A program made the position numbers and the translations under genes. From the NCBI RefSeq assembly GCF_016464625.1, contig NZ_JAEAGO010000003.1, positions 496,001 through 560,000 on the forward strand: a DNA stretch of 64,000 nucleotides. The letters are read 5' to 3'. The DNA comes from Penaeicola halotolerans (GTDB lineage Bacteria; Bacteroidota; Bacteroidia; Cytophagales; Cyclobacteriaceae). The notes below the pieces were generated by a model, which had not been told where the DNA came from, did not search any database, and worked only from the letters and a program-made list of their open reading frames with translations. Positions 1 to 10,359 of this stretch are shown here, piece after piece. Position 1 is the first letter of the stretch. Each line of letters begins with the position of its first letter.

Positions 1-173
1 TAACAATAAGCATCATTAAGTGTAGCTTTGCCCTCTCTGATGGATTTGATCTCAGTACCCATCAGCACCATACCTGCTACTACTTTCTCTATAAACTCAA
101 ATTCAAAACTTGCCTTGCGATTTTTAATGTTGACCGTCTTAGCAAATCTATTTTTATCTTTTACCTGCGACAT
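1..173 (-). CDS. smpB: SsrA-binding protein SmpB (N-terminal part, runs off left edge)
   Basis: The first 57 codons on the minus strand encode an SmpB N-terminus with the family motif GTEIKSIREGKATLNDAY. SmpB is a small beta-barrel protein that binds tmRNA and brings it to stalled ribosomes for trans-translation. The start is the ATG at 171-173, followed by a basic stretch (KDKNRF, KNRK) that is usual for the family. About two thirds of the protein lies outside the window. It sits 14 bp after the stop of tsaD on the same strand, so the two are probably co-transcribed. Confidence 0.93.
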   Translation of the reverse strand, partial: MSQVKDKNRFAKTVNIKNRKASFEFEFIEKVVAGMVLMGTEIKSIREGKATLNDAYC

Positions 174-187
174 TTCTATTGTATCAA

Positions 188-1192
188 TTAAATTTTCATT
201 CTAGGCAAAGGACTTACCTCCTGCCCCACAAACTCCCCTGCCAAAAACTTATAATGTGCCGCCATGGCGATCATTCCAGCATTGTCTGTACAGTATTCAA
301 AAGCAGGAATATATACTTTCCAACCATACTTATTAGCTAACTCAGCAAGTGTTGCTCTCAAGCCAGAGTTAGCCGAAACACCTCCTGCGATAGCGATTTC
401 TTTGATGCCCAAATCCTTGGCTGCTTTGATTAGCTTTTTCATCAAAAGTGCAATCAAGGTATACTGGATACTCGCGCAGATGTCTGCTAAATTGTTTTTG
501 ATAAAGCTCGCATCTGCTTTCATTCGATCCTGTAAAAAATACAAGATAGCAGTTTTTATTCCACTGAATGAATAGTCATAACCTTTCATTTCATAGAGTG
601 GAAATTCAAAAGCTTTTGGGTTACCACTTTGTGCATATCGATCGATCAGTGGTCCTCCAGGATATGGCAAGCCTAAGATTTTAGCAGATTTGTCAAAGGC
701 CTCCCCAACTGCATCATCGAGCGTCTCCCCGATCACTTCCATTTCCAGATGGCTTTTGACCAGTACAATCTGCGTATGCCCCCCACTCACTGTCAAACAT
801 AAAAACGGGAAGTTTGGCTTAGGATCATCAATAAAATGTGCTAAAATATGCGCCTGCATGTGATTTACCTCAATCAAGGGGATATTCAGACTTAGTGCAA
901 ACGCCTTAGCAAAAGAAGTACCTACCAATAGCGCTCCTAATAACCCTGGTCCACGAGTAAAGGCTACAGCAGACAGTTGATCTTTACTGATGCCGGAGGT
1001 CTTCAGCGTCTCTGCAATAACTGGGATCAGATTTTGCTGGTGTGCACGTGAAGCTAACTCAGGAACCACTCCTCCATATTTTTCGTGTACGGATTGCGTG
1101 GCTACAATATTATTAAGTACTTTGCCATTAGATATAATAGAAGCCGAAGTTTCGTCACATGAGGACTCTACAGCCAGGATATTTATTTCCAT
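188..1192 (-). CDS. tsaD: tRNA N6-adenosine threonylcarbamoyltransferase TsaD
   Basis: TsaD (334 aa, usual length) transfers the threonylcarbamoyl group from TC-AMP to A37 of ANN-decoding tRNAs, working with TsaB and TsaE in the cytoplasm. Visible hallmarks are the N-terminal ASKHA nucleotide-binding motif VESSCDETSAS, the metal-binding histidines H111 and H115 in NHMQAH, the SGGHTQ loop, and FDKSAKILGLPYPGGP. The start ATG at 1190-1192 puts the gene only 9 bp from the proposed tamB start on the other strand, so the two promoters must overlap coding sequence. smpB follows downstream. Confidence 0.97.
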   Translation of the reverse strand: MEINILAVESSCDETSASIISNGKVLNNIVATQSVHEKYGGVVPELASRAHQQNLIPVIAETLKTSGISKDQLSAVAFTRGPGLLGALLVGTSFAKAFALSLNIPLIEVNHMQAHILAHFIDDPKPNFPFLCLTVSGGHTQIVLVKSHLEMEVIGETLDDAVGEAFDKSAKILGLPYPGGPLIDRYAQSGNPKAFEFPLYEMKGYDYSFSGIKTAILYFLQDRMKADASFIKNNLADICASIQYTLIALLMKKLIKAAKDLGIKEIAIAGGVSANSGLRATLAELANKYGWKVYIPAFEYCTDNAGMIAMAAHYKFLAGEFVGQEVSPLPRMKI

Positions 1193-1201
1193 CTTTCAAC
1201 T

Positions 1202-4200
1202 TTGAAACAAAAATTTCAATTTAGCCAAATTTTCAAAAGCCGTATCTTTAAAACGATCATGGCTGTGATCTTATCACTGCTGACCATCCTTTTGGCTTTG
1301 GTTTTATTGATTTCTCTCCCTCCTGTACAGACTAGAATTATCCAAGTAGCTACTAGCTATCTCAACAAAGATTCTGACTTTACAGTAAAGATCGGCTACA
1401 TCAATATCAGCTGGTTTGATGCAGTATATCTCAAAGACTTATCCGTCACAGACCCACTCGATAGTACCATGATCTCTACACAGCGACTGCATGTAGATGT
1501 GAGTATCATCGATCTGATCAGATCTAATCGATTTAGATTAGATGCAGTCAATCTTGAGAACACAAAGATACAATTAATTAAACCTGACAGTACCTCTGGG
1601 CTGAATATCACCACTTGGATAGCAGAACTTAATGAACGATTTGGATCAGAAGAGCCGGTGGATACTACTGCTGCTGCCGTTTTTGGAATAGGTCGTATTC
1701 GACTCAAAAATGGTGTTTTTGCAATGTATGACCTCACTCAAGCGCCTCTTGAAGATGGTTTTGACTACCAAAATTTCCAACTGGATAATGTCAATTTGAG
1801 TCTGCAAAATTTTCATAGTGAAGGAGATTCATTGGCATTTAATGTTTTGCAATTAGAAGCTTATGACGATGTATCTGGATTAGAAGTCAATCGATTGGAA
1901 ACTGCCTTCAGAATGAATGCACAGCTGATGCACTTCGATGAACTAGACCTGAGTCTCAATGAAAGTCGAATAGGCGAGTCTATTCGACTGAACTATGACA
2001 GCATAGATGATTTAAGTGATTTTATCGATAAAGTACAGATCCAAGCAATCCTAACACACACCTATCTAGATACGCGAGATCTAGCTTTGTTTGCGCCAGC
2101 TTTAGCAGACTACACGGACATCTACAAAATAAGCGGGGAATTTGATGGCACGATCAGTGACTTCAAAATCAATAATCTTGCAGCTTTGCTAGGGGAAAAC
2201 TCTCTCCTTAAAGGCACCTTATCTATGCAAGGACTGCCCGATATCAATGCCACCTTTATCCAAGCGAGTCTGAACAATTCAGTACTTGACATGAGGGATC
2301 TGCAAACCTATCTCCCTGCTGATGCTTATCAAACAGCTCGCAAATTTGGAATGGTTAATTTGACTTCGGAGTTTATCGGCTATACCAATGACTTTGTGGC
2401 CAATGGTAGATTTCGCACAGCATTAGGAAATATCAGGACAGATATCAATTTAAAGCTCCCTCAAAACCAAGATAATATCTCTTACAATGGCTCACTTTAC
2501 TTGAGAAATTTTCAGCTGGGAAAACTCCTAGATCAAGAAGAAACAATCCAACAAATCAGCTTTGATGGACTAGTGAAAGGCCAAGGAATAGATCCTGAAA
2601 AAGCAGTCATAGAGCTAGATGCAAAAATAGCCAAACTTGGTGTCCTCGGATATGACTATCAGGATATCATCGCAGAAGGGAAATTGGCCCTAGGGCTCTT
2701 TGAAGGCTCTCTAGACATCAACGACCCTAATCTTAAATTTACCGCACTTGGAAATGTGAACTTAGCTGCTGATCAAGAGCTGATTAATATCTCAGCAAGT
2801 CTTGATACAGCCTTTTTTCAAGAACTAAACTTGACAGAGAGGGAGCTATTTCTAAGCAGCAAAATGGTCCTCAACACTTCTGGTTTTACAATAGATAACC
2901 TGACAGGTGAAGCCTTCTTCTCTGATAACTACCTGTACCTCGATGGACGAGGTCTAGAGATCGAAAATCTGAATTTTTCCTCAACCCAAACCAATAACAA
3001 CAGAAAGATCAATATCGAATCTGAGCTGATCAAAGGAGAAGTCAGCGGTGACTTTCTTTTCACCCAATTTGTAATAGATCTAGAGCAACTACTCGAAGAC
3101 TACAGACGCATACTTGTGAGTGAAGCTCGCGTGCCCGCAGACTCACTAAATAGCTCTTCCGCTTCTAAAACTTCCAATAAACAAACTTCAATAAACTCAA
3201 AAAATCTTGGCACAAAGGCTAACGAACCCAAAGACTCACTATCAAATTATACCATTACGTATAATTTCGATTTAACAGACATCAGCCCACTGGTGCATTT
3301 ACTAGAGCCATCATTTTATGCCTCAAAGAATATCAATCTTTCGGGGGAATTCATCAATGGAGAGAATACCATTTTTAATATCTTCACAGAATTTGATTCC
3401 TTATTTTTCAAAAACAATTGGTTTTTTGACAATACCCTAGACTTCAATACCGCCAAAGTGAGGAATACGAGCAATATCCTCGCGATGGGATTTGTGGAGT
3501 CCAAAAAACAAAAAATCTCTAATAGCATAGACACAGATAATCTGTTCGTGGAAGCACTTTGGGATGATGATCACATAGACTTTTCTATTGGAATCGAACA
3601 GTTAGCATCAGATAACAAGTTGCTATTTGAAGGCGAGCTCGATATCATGACTGATCGGACAGAGATCACCTTCAAACCATCTGAAATTAGAGTTTTGGAA
3701 AGAAAATGGGAATTTACTCCTAATAACCTCATCACGATCAGTGACGGTGAGTTTGGTTTTTTTGACTTCAAAATTTCCAATCAAAACCAAGCGATCTCTT
3801 TGGAAGGTTTCCTGTCGAGTGATCCTGAAAAGGAATTTATCTTCAAACTAGATCAGTTTGAAGCGGACAATATCAATCCAGTCACACTCCAATCCTACGA
3901 AGGGCTCATTACCTCTAAGATCATCATCAGTGATCCATTCAATGACCTCAAAGTAAGTGGCGATCTTCAGACAGAGGAATTTAGAATCAATAGCTTACTG
4001 GTAGGTGATATCACAGCTAGCGCAAAATGGAATAACAATGAAGACGAAATGGATGTCAGTCTAGTAAACAACAGACGAGACATTAAAACAGTCGATATCA
4101 ATGGCTCCATTGCTTTCAATAACGAAACTCAAAATTTTGATTTGACTGCTAGGTTTGATGAAGCCGTACTCAATGTGGCAGAGCCTTTCCTCCAAGACTA

Positions 4201-5857
4201 TATCAGCAATATCAAAGGCACTGCAAGTGGTAGTTTTAGGATACTGGGAACATTTGACTTTCCCAACATCACTGGAAATGGCGAAGTGAAAGGCGCTCAA
4301 ATGAAAGTGAACTATCTAGGCACTACTTACAACTTTGATGGAGGGTTGGTTTTCACAGATAATGAAATTGGTTTTAGGAGACTAGCCCTCAAAGACAATG
4401 AAAATAATACGGCTTTCATCAGTGGTGGGGTATTTCATGACGGCTTTAGCAACTTCGTCCTTGACATCAGTGGTAACTTAAACAAATTTAAGCTACTCAA
4501 TACTACGGCTAGAGACAATGAGCTTTTCTATGGTACTGCAGTAGCCACTGGCAATATATCTGTACTAGGTGCTGCCAATAACTTGACCATAAACGCTAAA
4601 GCTAAAACAGAAACAGGAACGAGAATATTTATTCCAATAGGCGGCACATCAGAGCAAAAAACAGAAGACTTCATCAAGATCGTCAACAAATTAGACACTA
4701 GCAGGACGGTAACCTTCACCGAAGAAGTAGAGAAACTGGATATCACAGGACTCAAAATGAACTTTGATCTAGAGATTACTCCTGACGCTTATACAGAGAT
4801 CATCATCGACCCACGAACGGGTGATATCATCAGAGGTCGCGGCAATGGAGATATCAAGCTAGAAATTGACAGCAAGGGCACTTTCAAAATGACTGGAGAT
4901 TATACAGTCACAGAGGCATTTTACAATTTTACACTAGGAGGTGGGATCATCACCAAAGAATTTATCATCGAGCCAGGAGGAAAAATCTCTTGGTTTGGCG
5001 ATCCTATGGCGGGCACGCTCAATCTCCGCGCTTACTACGAAGAGCTCGCTTCCCTCGCATCCTATGACACGACCTTGACTAGAGATCCACAGCTGAGCAG
5101 AAGGTATCCAGTCAAAGTAACCCTCAACTTAGATGGCCCGCTTCTCGAGCCTAATATCCAATTTGGATTCGATTTTTCTGGATTTCCAGAAACGAGTACA
5201 GAGATGCAAACAGCCATAGCCTCTTTCAAAAACCGTATTCAAAATGACGATCAAGAGATGAATCGCCAAGTATTTAGTGTGATCATCCTGAGGAGGTTTT
5301 CACCACAAGGATCGCTCAATCTAGGTGGTGGCGGTGGTGCTAGTGTAGGACAGAGTTTATCTCAGTTGCTCTCTAATCAACTCAGCTACTTAGTGGCTCA
5401 GATAGACCAAAACCTAGAGATTGACTTTGACTTATCAGGATTAGATGAAAGTGCCCTCAATACTTTCCAGCTGAGGCTTTCATACACGCTGCTCAATGGT
5501 CGCCTACGTATCACCAGAGATGGTGGGGTAGCTAATATGGACAATACAGTGGATGCTACGAGTATAGCAGGCGACTGGACTGCTGAATACCTACTCACTG
5601 AGGATGGAAAGTATCGTGTGAAAATCTACAATAGAAATAACTTTAATACTGTCAACAGATCTCTCAATAACCGTGTAAATACCACAGGGGTCAGCTTACT
5701 TCAAACCATCACTTTCAATAGCTTCAATGAGTTTTTTAATGATCTCAAAAAGAAGAAAAAAGAAGAAAATGAGCTCTTCAATGATAATGATGAGTATCTC
5801 AGAAATGAAGATCAAGAAGGTCTCGTAGAAGAAAAATCTGAAGATACTGGCGAATAA
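1202..5857 (+). CDS. tamB: Translocation and assembly module protein TamB (DUF490)
   Basis: A 1551-aa protein with a single N-terminal membrane anchor (about residues 20-41) followed by a long beta-rich repetitive region and a C-terminal TamB/DUF490 domain. TamB spans the periplasm and works in outer-membrane protein assembly or lipid transport; in Bacteroidota no adjacent TamA is needed and none is seen here. The C-terminus is acidic and lysine-rich (a KKKKKEE stretch, then many E and D). The start is uncertain: TTG at 1202 gives a basic pre-anchor segment (KSRIFKT), as TamB usually has, whereas the first ATG at 1259 lies directly at the helix. Confidence 0.9.
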   Translation: MKQKFQFSQIFKSRIFKTIMAVILSLLTILLALVLLISLPPVQTRIIQVATSYLNKDSDFTVKIGYINISWFDAVYLKDLSVTDPLDSTMISTQRLHVDVSIIDLIRSNRFRLDAVNLENTKIQLIKPDSTSGLNITTWIAELNERFGSEEPVDTTAAAVFGIGRIRLKNGVFAMYDLTQAPLEDGFDYQNFQLDNVNLSLQNFHSEGDSLAFNVLQLEAYDDVSGLEVNRLETAFRMNAQLMHFDELDLSLNESRIGESIRLNYDSIDDLSDFIDKVQIQAILTHTYLDTRDLALFAPALADYTDIYKISGEFDGTISDFKINNLAALLGENSLLKGTLSMQGLPDINATFIQASLNNSVLDMRDLQTYLPADAYQTARKFGMVNLTSEFIGYTNDFVANGRFRTALGNIRTDINLKLPQNQDNISYNGSLYLRNFQLGKLLDQEETIQQISFDGLVKGQGIDPEKAVIELDAKIAKLGVLGYDYQDIIAEGKLALGLFEGSLDINDPNLKFTALGNVNLAADQELINISASLDTAFFQELNLTERELFLSSKMVLNTSGFTIDNLTGEAFFSDNYLYLDGRGLEIENLNFSSTQTNNNRKINIESELIKGEVSGDFLFTQFVIDLEQLLEDYRRILVSEARVPADSLNSSSASKTSNKQTSINSKNLGTKANEPKDSLSNYTITYNFDLTDISPLVHLLEPSFYASKNINLSGEFINGENTIFNIFTEFDSLFFKNNWFFDNTLDFNTAKVRNTSNILAMGFVESKKQKISNSIDTDNLFVEALWDDDHIDFSIGIEQLASDNKLLFEGELDIMTDRTEITFKPSEIRVLERKWEFTPNNLITISDGEFGFFDFKISNQNQAISLEGFLSSDPEKEFIFKLDQFEADNINPVTLQSYEGLITSKIIISDPFNDLKVSGDLQTEEFRINSLLVGDITASAKWNNNEDEMDVSLVNNRRDIKTVDINGSIAFNNETQNFDLTARFDEAVLNVAEPFLQDYISNIKGTASGSFRILGTFDFPNITGNGEVKGAQMKVNYLGTTYNFDGGLVFTDNEIGFRRLALKDNENNTAFISGGVFHDGFSNFVLDISGNLNKFKLLNTTARDNELFYGTAVATGNISVLGAANNLTINAKAKTETGTRIFIPIGGTSEQKTEDFIKIVNKLDTSRTVTFTEEVEKLDITGLKMNFDLEITPDAYTEIIIDPRTGDIIRGRGNGDIKLEIDSKGTFKMTGDYTVTEAFYNFTLGGGIITKEFIIEPGGKISWFGDPMAGTLNLRAYYEELASLASYDTTLTRDPQLSRRYPVKVTLNLDGPLLEPNIQFGFDFSGFPETSTEMQTAIASFKNRIQNDDQEMNRQVFSVIILRRFSPQGSLNLGGGGGASVGQSLSQLLSNQLSYLVAQIDQNLEIDFDLSGLDESALNTFQLRLSYTLLNGRLRITRDGGVANMDNTVDATSIAGDWTAEYLLTEDGKYRVKIYNRNNFNTVNRSLNNRVNTTGVSLLQTITFNSFNEFFNDLKKKKKEENELFNDNDEYLRNEDQEGLVEEKSEDTGE

Positions 5858-5921
5858 TTTTTCCTACAGCAAACAATTTGGATGGCTAAAGAGTCAAAAC
5901 AAAAACACTAATACAGGAAAG

Positions 5922-7229
5922 ATGTCAAAACCAAGTATTTCAATTTTTTGGCTAAGAAGGGATCTTAGGCTAGAGGACAATGCTGCGCTTTACTATGCGC
6001 TGAGAGAAAAAGAACCCGTACTCCCGATATTTATATTCGACAGTAATATCATAGACAAGCTATCAGATAAGGATGACGCAAGAGTGAGCTTCATCCATCA
6101 AACTTTATCCGATATCAAAGCTGAACTTGAGTCAAAAGGTAGCACGCTAGTAGTCAAATACAACACGCCTGAAGCTGCTTATCAAGAAATTTTTGAGTCC
6201 TATGACGTCAAAGCAATCTATACCAATAGAGACTATGAACCATACGCTAAAGAAAGGGATGCTCAGATAGAGCGACTTGCTCATCAAAAAGGCATCACAT
6301 TTTTGACATTCAAGGATCAGGTCATCTTCGAAAAAGACGAAATACTGACTGATGGAGGGGATTTTTACAAAGTTTTTACGCCTTATAAAAACAAGTGGCT
6401 CGCTAAGTACAAGGAGTCTAACATACAGCCTTATCCTTCTGAAAAGCACTTATCCAACCTGTATAAAACGGCTCCTATCAATATGCCAAGCTTAAAAGAT
6501 ATGGGATTTGAGAAGTCGACCATTGAAATCCCTAGCTCAGAAGCAAAGCAGGATATCATCGCTAACTATGATAAGACGAGAGACTTCCCTGCTGTGAAAG
6601 GTACTACAAGACTAGGCATACATTTGAGATTTGGTACGATCAGTATTCGTCAGCTAGTTCAAAAGTCAGCTAAACTCAATGATACTTACCTCAGTGAGCT
6701 GATCTGGAGGGAGTTTTACAGCATGGTACTTTACCACAACCCTCAAGTGGTAGATCATGCATTTAAGCCGCAGTATGATCGCATACCTTGGAGAACGTCA
6801 GAAGAAGACTTCGAGCGCTGGTGCCAAGGCAAGACCGGATATCCGATAGTTGATGCTGGTATGAGAGAACTCAACGCTACTGGCTATATGCACAATAGGG
6901 TACGTATGATCGTAGCAAGTTTTCTTACCAAACACCTACTGCTCGACTGGAGATGGGGCGAAGCTTATTTTGCTAGAAAATTGCTCGACTTCGAACTAGC
7001 CTCCAACAATGGTGGCTGGCAATGGGCAGCAGGAACAGGAACAGATGCTCAACCCTACTTTAGAGTGTTCAATCCTAGTTCACAAACGGAGAAATTTGAC
7101 AAAGACCTCAAGTATATTAAAAAATGGGTGCCAGAATACGGGACTCAAGATTATGTAAAGCCAATGGTAGAGCATAAATTTGCTCGAGAAAGAGCAATCA
7201 GCACATTTAAAGAAGCACTCAACCAATGA
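5922..7229 (+). CDS. Cryptochrome/deoxyribodipyrimidine photolyase family protein
   Basis: 435 aa. The N-terminal Rossmann photolyase domain begins with IFWLRRDLRLEDNAAL. The C-terminal FAD-binding domain carries the signatures TRLGIHLRFGTISIRQL, ELIWREFY and WAAGTGTDAQPYFRVFNP. Class I photolyases of this size use FADH- and blue light to split cyclobutane pyrimidine dimers in DNA. The closing motifs are the photolyase type, so repair is more likely than a purely signalling cryptochrome. The stop overlaps the start of the next gene by 4 bp (ATGA), indicating translational coupling. Confidence 0.93.
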   Translation: MSKPSISIFWLRRDLRLEDNAALYYALREKEPVLPIFIFDSNIIDKLSDKDDARVSFIHQTLSDIKAELESKGSTLVVKYNTPEAAYQEIFESYDVKAIYTNRDYEPYAKERDAQIERLAHQKGITFLTFKDQVIFEKDEILTDGGDFYKVFTPYKNKWLAKYKESNIQPYPSEKHLSNLYKTAPINMPSLKDMGFEKSTIEIPSSEAKQDIIANYDKTRDFPAVKGTTRLGIHLRFGTISIRQLVQKSAKLNDTYLSELIWREFYSMVLYHNPQVVDHAFKPQYDRIPWRTSEEDFERWCQGKTGYPIVDAGMRELNATGYMHNRVRMIVASFLTKHLLLDWRWGEAYFARKLLDFELASNNGGWQWAAGTGTDAQPYFRVFNPSSQTEKFDKDLKYIKKWVPEYGTQDYVKPMVEHKFARERAISTFKEALNQ

Positions 7230-8179
7230 ATATAGGCGACAGAGTCAGACTACTGCACGGGCATGAAGAGGGAAGAATAGTCAAAATACTAGAAAATGGT
7301 CTCATAGAGATCGAAATAGAAGATGGCTTTCAGATCCCAGTGATGAAAAAAGAAGTGGTCTTGATCGCACGAGAAGAAGCTGACTATTTTAACAAGCCAG
7401 AATCTGATCAAGGGACTCCTATCATCAAACAGAAGCAGGTGAATCAGTCAGAGAAAGGCGTATTCCTCTCCTACATTCCTGTAAATGATAAAGTACTCGC
7501 CTGCCACATCATCAATACCAAAGAAGAAACATTGCTTTTTTCGCTATCGGAGCAGCATGGCAATGATCTCAAACACTTATCAGCTGCTGAACTAAAGCCT
7601 AACAAAAGTCTGAAAATAGCTGAGTTTACGGTAGCTAGCTTTGACCAATGGCCTAGCCTCCACTTTGAAGCGCTGTTTTTCAAAACTGGCTTTTATGCTA
7701 AGCGACTTCCCTTTATCAAAGATATAAAGTTTAAGGCTAGCGCTTTTTTTAAAAGTCAAAAACTCACGCCTCTCTTGAACCAAAAAGGCTATGTCTATCA
7801 ACTAGATGCCAATATTAGTTCAGTGGATACAGCTGCACTTAAAGAGGCATTGACTGAAAAAAACATACCTGAACAAGCAAATCCAAGTTTTGTCAGACCA
7901 GCCAAAGAAATAGATCTGCACATAGAAGTTCTCACGGATCAGTATGAGCAAATGAGTAATGCAGAAAAGATACAACTGCAACTAAAGACTTTCGAACAAC
8001 AGCTAAACTATGCCATAGCTTCGGGTATGGATGAGATCACTTTCATACATGGTGTTGGAAATGGTGTACTGAGAAAAGAAATCCATAAAATCCTCAGTCA
8101 AAATAATAACCTGAAGTTTTTTCAAGACACGCAAAAGAGCAATTTCGGCTATGGAGCGACACTTGTAAAAATCAAATAA
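7226..8179 (+). CDS. DUF2027 domain protein with C-terminal Smr domain
   Basis: 317 aa. The N-terminus (MNIGDRVRLLHGHEEGRIVK) is a small KOW/SH3-like barrel resembling the MutS2 linker. The middle is the Bacteroidota DUF2027 region, and the C-terminal 90 residues form an Smr domain with the two diagnostic motifs IDLHIE and HGVGNGVLR. Smr domains of MutS2-like proteins are nucleases acting on DNA branch structures or on RNA at collided ribosomes. The HGxGxG motif is intact, so nuclease or nucleic-acid-binding activity is plausible. The start codon overlaps the photolyase stop; a DNA-repair link is inferred from that alone. Confidence 0.87.
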   Translation: MNIGDRVRLLHGHEEGRIVKILENGLIEIEIEDGFQIPVMKKEVVLIAREEADYFNKPESDQGTPIIKQKQVNQSEKGVFLSYIPVNDKVLACHIINTKEETLLFSLSEQHGNDLKHLSAAELKPNKSLKIAEFTVASFDQWPSLHFEALFFKTGFYAKRLPFIKDIKFKASAFFKSQKLTPLLNQKGYVYQLDANISSVDTAALKEALTEKNIPEQANPSFVRPAKEIDLHIEVLTDQYEQMSNAEKIQLQLKTFEQQLNYAIASGMDEITFIHGVGNGVLRKEIHKILSQNNNLKFFQDTQKSNFGYGATLVKIK

Positions 8180-8211
8180 TTTGAGGACATTAGGAGTAGA
8201 ATTATAAGGTT

Positions 8212-9048
8212 GTGAAATCAAACAAACTACTTCTTTCTCACTTTCACTCCGTATCATCGGATCTAGATCATGCTTTAGTAGCATTAAGCAAGGCATTTGA
8301 CCCTGTACATAATCAGCACCTGATAAAGTGTCTTAATAAATTACACATACTCTATGAATTAATAGAGACTGCCTATCCTATGGATAATGTTCAGGCTAAG
8401 CAACTTTTTAAACCTTATCATAAACTTGCCAAACTTGCTAGACAAACAGCTGACTATCAGAATTTATATGAGAAGTTTAAACAGTATCAACTCAAGTCCG
8501 AAGAGCTCTACAGTAGCTATAAGCAACAAGTAAAAAAACATAAGCAAAATGCGGAAAAAGAGCTGAGAGAATTTATTATAAAGATCAAACTTGAGTCACT
8601 ACATCAGCACCACGAACTGGTCAATGAAAAACTAACTGAGGCATCAAACTATGTGGCAAATGTACTGACAGCCAAACTCATCAATAACTACATGGATGAA
8701 CATATCATACCAAATATACATGCTTCAAAAAATGTAGCTACACTTAAGGAACTGAGGGAGTCACTCGAAAACTTGATCCTAATAGAGCATCTTCGCGAAA
8801 CTAGCGGCTACAATAAGACATTCAGAGACGAAATCTATACATCTTTTATCAAGCTAAAAGCGTCTCTAGAGACATGGTATCGCACGCAAGTATTTATCCA
8901 ACACTTGTCTTTTTTTCTTTCTGACCGAGAAATCAAAAAAGAGAAATACACCAAACTCTTGATTCACCTCAAAAACGACAAGACCAAACAAGTAGAAAAA
9001 ATAAGCAAACTCACAGATAGTCTCTTTAGTGCTACAAAGAGCTTCTAA
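8212..9048 (+). CDS. Putative CHAD domain protein
   Basis: 278 aa, all helical by appearance and rich in His, Lys and Gln. The segment CLNKLHILYELIE followed by LFKPYHKLAKLARQTADYQ resembles the CHAD pattern (basic helix, then a length-conserved region preceding RDLxV). CHAD (conserved histidine alpha-helical) domains bind polyphosphate. The canonical arginines are largely replaced, so this is a divergent member or a false match. The start is GTG at 8212; no better in-frame ATG lies near. It follows the Smr gene by 32 bp on the same strand and may be the last gene of that operon. Confidence 0.6.
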   Translation: MKSNKLLLSHFHSVSSDLDHALVALSKAFDPVHNQHLIKCLNKLHILYELIETAYPMDNVQAKQLFKPYHKLAKLARQTADYQNLYEKFKQYQLKSEELYSSYKQQVKKHKQNAEKELREFIIKIKLESLHQHHELVNEKLTEASNYVANVLTAKLINNYMDEHIIPNIHASKNVATLKELRESLENLILIEHLRETSGYNKTFRDEIYTSFIKLKASLETWYRTQVFIQHLSFFLSDREIKKEKYTKLLIHLKNDKTKQVEKISKLTDSLFSATKSF

Positions 9049-9050
9049 AA

Positions 9051-9080
9051 AAAATCGGCCAGTATCTCTACCAGCCGATT
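9051..9080 (-). terminator. Rho-independent terminator after the metB-like gene
   Basis: Inverted repeat AATCGGC (9053-9059) and GCCGATT (9074-9080). Read on the minus strand the stem is followed by a run of eight T. It lies 20 bp past the stop of the 9102-10241 gene and also separates it from the convergent gene ending at 9048. Confidence 0.8.
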
Positions 9081-9101
9081 ATCAATAAATTCATCTTAAG
9101 C

Positions 9102-10241
9102 TTAACCGATCGCTTTTCTCAAATCATCGATCAAATCTTCCACGTCCTCTATACCAACAGATAATCTGATGAGAGAGTCTGTCACACCTGTCTTTTCACG
9201 CTCCTCCTTAGGGATACTCGCATGAGTCATACTAGCTGGATGACCACTGAGCGACTCTACCCCTCCTAGCGACTCTGCTAATGAGAACAGCTCTAACTTC
9301 TCTAACACTGACTTAGCTGCTGCTAGCGAGTCATCTTTTAAAGTAAAAGAAATCATTCCACCAAAGTCTCTCATCTGCGCTCGTGCGATGTCATGATTAG
9401 GATGGTCCTCAAACCCAGGCCAGTAAACTTTGGCTACTTTAGGGTGATTTTTTAAATATCCAGCGATAGACTTTCCATTTTGACAGTGTCTCTCCATTCT
9501 GATATGCAGCGTCTTAAGTCCTCTCAGTACCAAAAAGCAGTCCTGAGGACCTGGAGTAGCACCACAAGAGTTTTGAATGAAAGCAAGCTGCTGATGAAGC
9601 ATGTCATCATTGACCACAAGCGCTCCCATCACTACATCAGAGTGTCCTCCTAGGTATTTGGTTACCGAGTGCATCACGATATCAGCTCCCATATCTAGTG
9701 GGTTTTGGATATACGGAGTCGCAAAAGTATTGTCCACTGCAAATAGCACTTGATGCTTCTTAGCAATCTTACCCAAAGCTTTGATATCTATGATATTCAT
9801 CATAGGATTCGTAGGAGTCTCAGCCCAGATCAACTTAGTCGCAGGAGTGATGAGCGCCTCTACAGCTGAGACATCATCCATCGATACGAATTTGAACTTG
9901 ATGCCATACTGTGCAAATATTTTCGTAAAAATACGATATGTACCACCATACAAGTCATTGGTTGAGATCACTTCATCACCAGGCTTGAGCAGCTTTACTA
10001 CAGCATCTATAGCTCCTAATCCAGAAGAGAAACAAAGCCCATGTTGACCATTTTCTAGTGCAGCAAGTGCCTGCTGAAGAGCTGTTCTCGTAGGGTTGTG
10101 CGTTCTCGAATACTCATATCCTTGATGATCTCCAGGAGATCTCTGTACATAAGTAGAGGTTTGAAATATCGGTGTCATGATCGCTCCAGTAGAAGGATCT
10201 GGCGATACGCCTGCATGAATAGCCTTAGTGCCAAATTTCAT
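9102..10241 (-). CDS. metB: Cystathionine gamma-synthase/lyase family PLP enzyme
   Basis: 379 aa from the ATG at 10239-10241, where the typical family N-terminus [11 protein letters not shown] begins; an upstream in-frame ATG at 10295 would add an unlikely 18-residue tail. The fold-type I PLP enzyme is shown by [13 protein letters not shown], the aspartate in [16 protein letters not shown], the PLP lysine in [12 protein letters not shown], and SLGGVESL near the C-terminus. The family covers cystathionine gamma-synthase, gamma-lyase and beta-lyase in transsulfuration; sequence alone does not separate them here. It stands as a single gene with its own terminator. Confidence 0.9.
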   Translation of the reverse strand: MKFGTKAIHAGVSPDPSTGAIMTPIFQTSTYVQRSPGDHQGYEYSRTHNPTRTALQQALAALENGQHGLCFSSGLGAIDAVVKLLKPGDEVISTNDLYGGTYRIFTKIFAQYGIKFKFVSMDDVSAVEALITPATKLIWAETPTNPMMNIIDIKALGKIAKKHQVLFAVDNTFATPYIQNPLDMGADIVMHSVTKYLGGHSDVVMGALVVNDDMLHQQLAFIQNSCGATPGPQDCFLVLRGLKTLHIRMERHCQNGKSIAGYLKNHPKVAKVYWPGFEDHPNHDIARAQMRDFGGMISFTLKDDSLAAAKSVLEKLELFSLAESLGGVESLSGHPASMTHASIPKEEREKTGVTDSLIRLSVGIEDVEDLIDDLRKAIG

Positions 10242-10282
10242 ATATGATTGTTTTTGATTAAACCTAGTTTGTATCAAGATGC

Positions 10283-10290
10283 CAAATATG
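10283..10290 (-). promoter_or_regulatory. Possible -7 element for the metB-like gene
   Basis: On the minus strand the sequence reads CATATTTG, one base from the Bacteroidota -7 consensus TANNTTTG, about 42 bp upstream of the chosen ATG. No clear -33 TTTG was seen, so this is weak. Confidence 0.35.
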
Positions 10291-10359
10291 CACATTTTTT
10301 AGGTTGAAAATGTAGAAAGCATTTACATTTGACAGATCTTATATAAGGACAATCATTCC

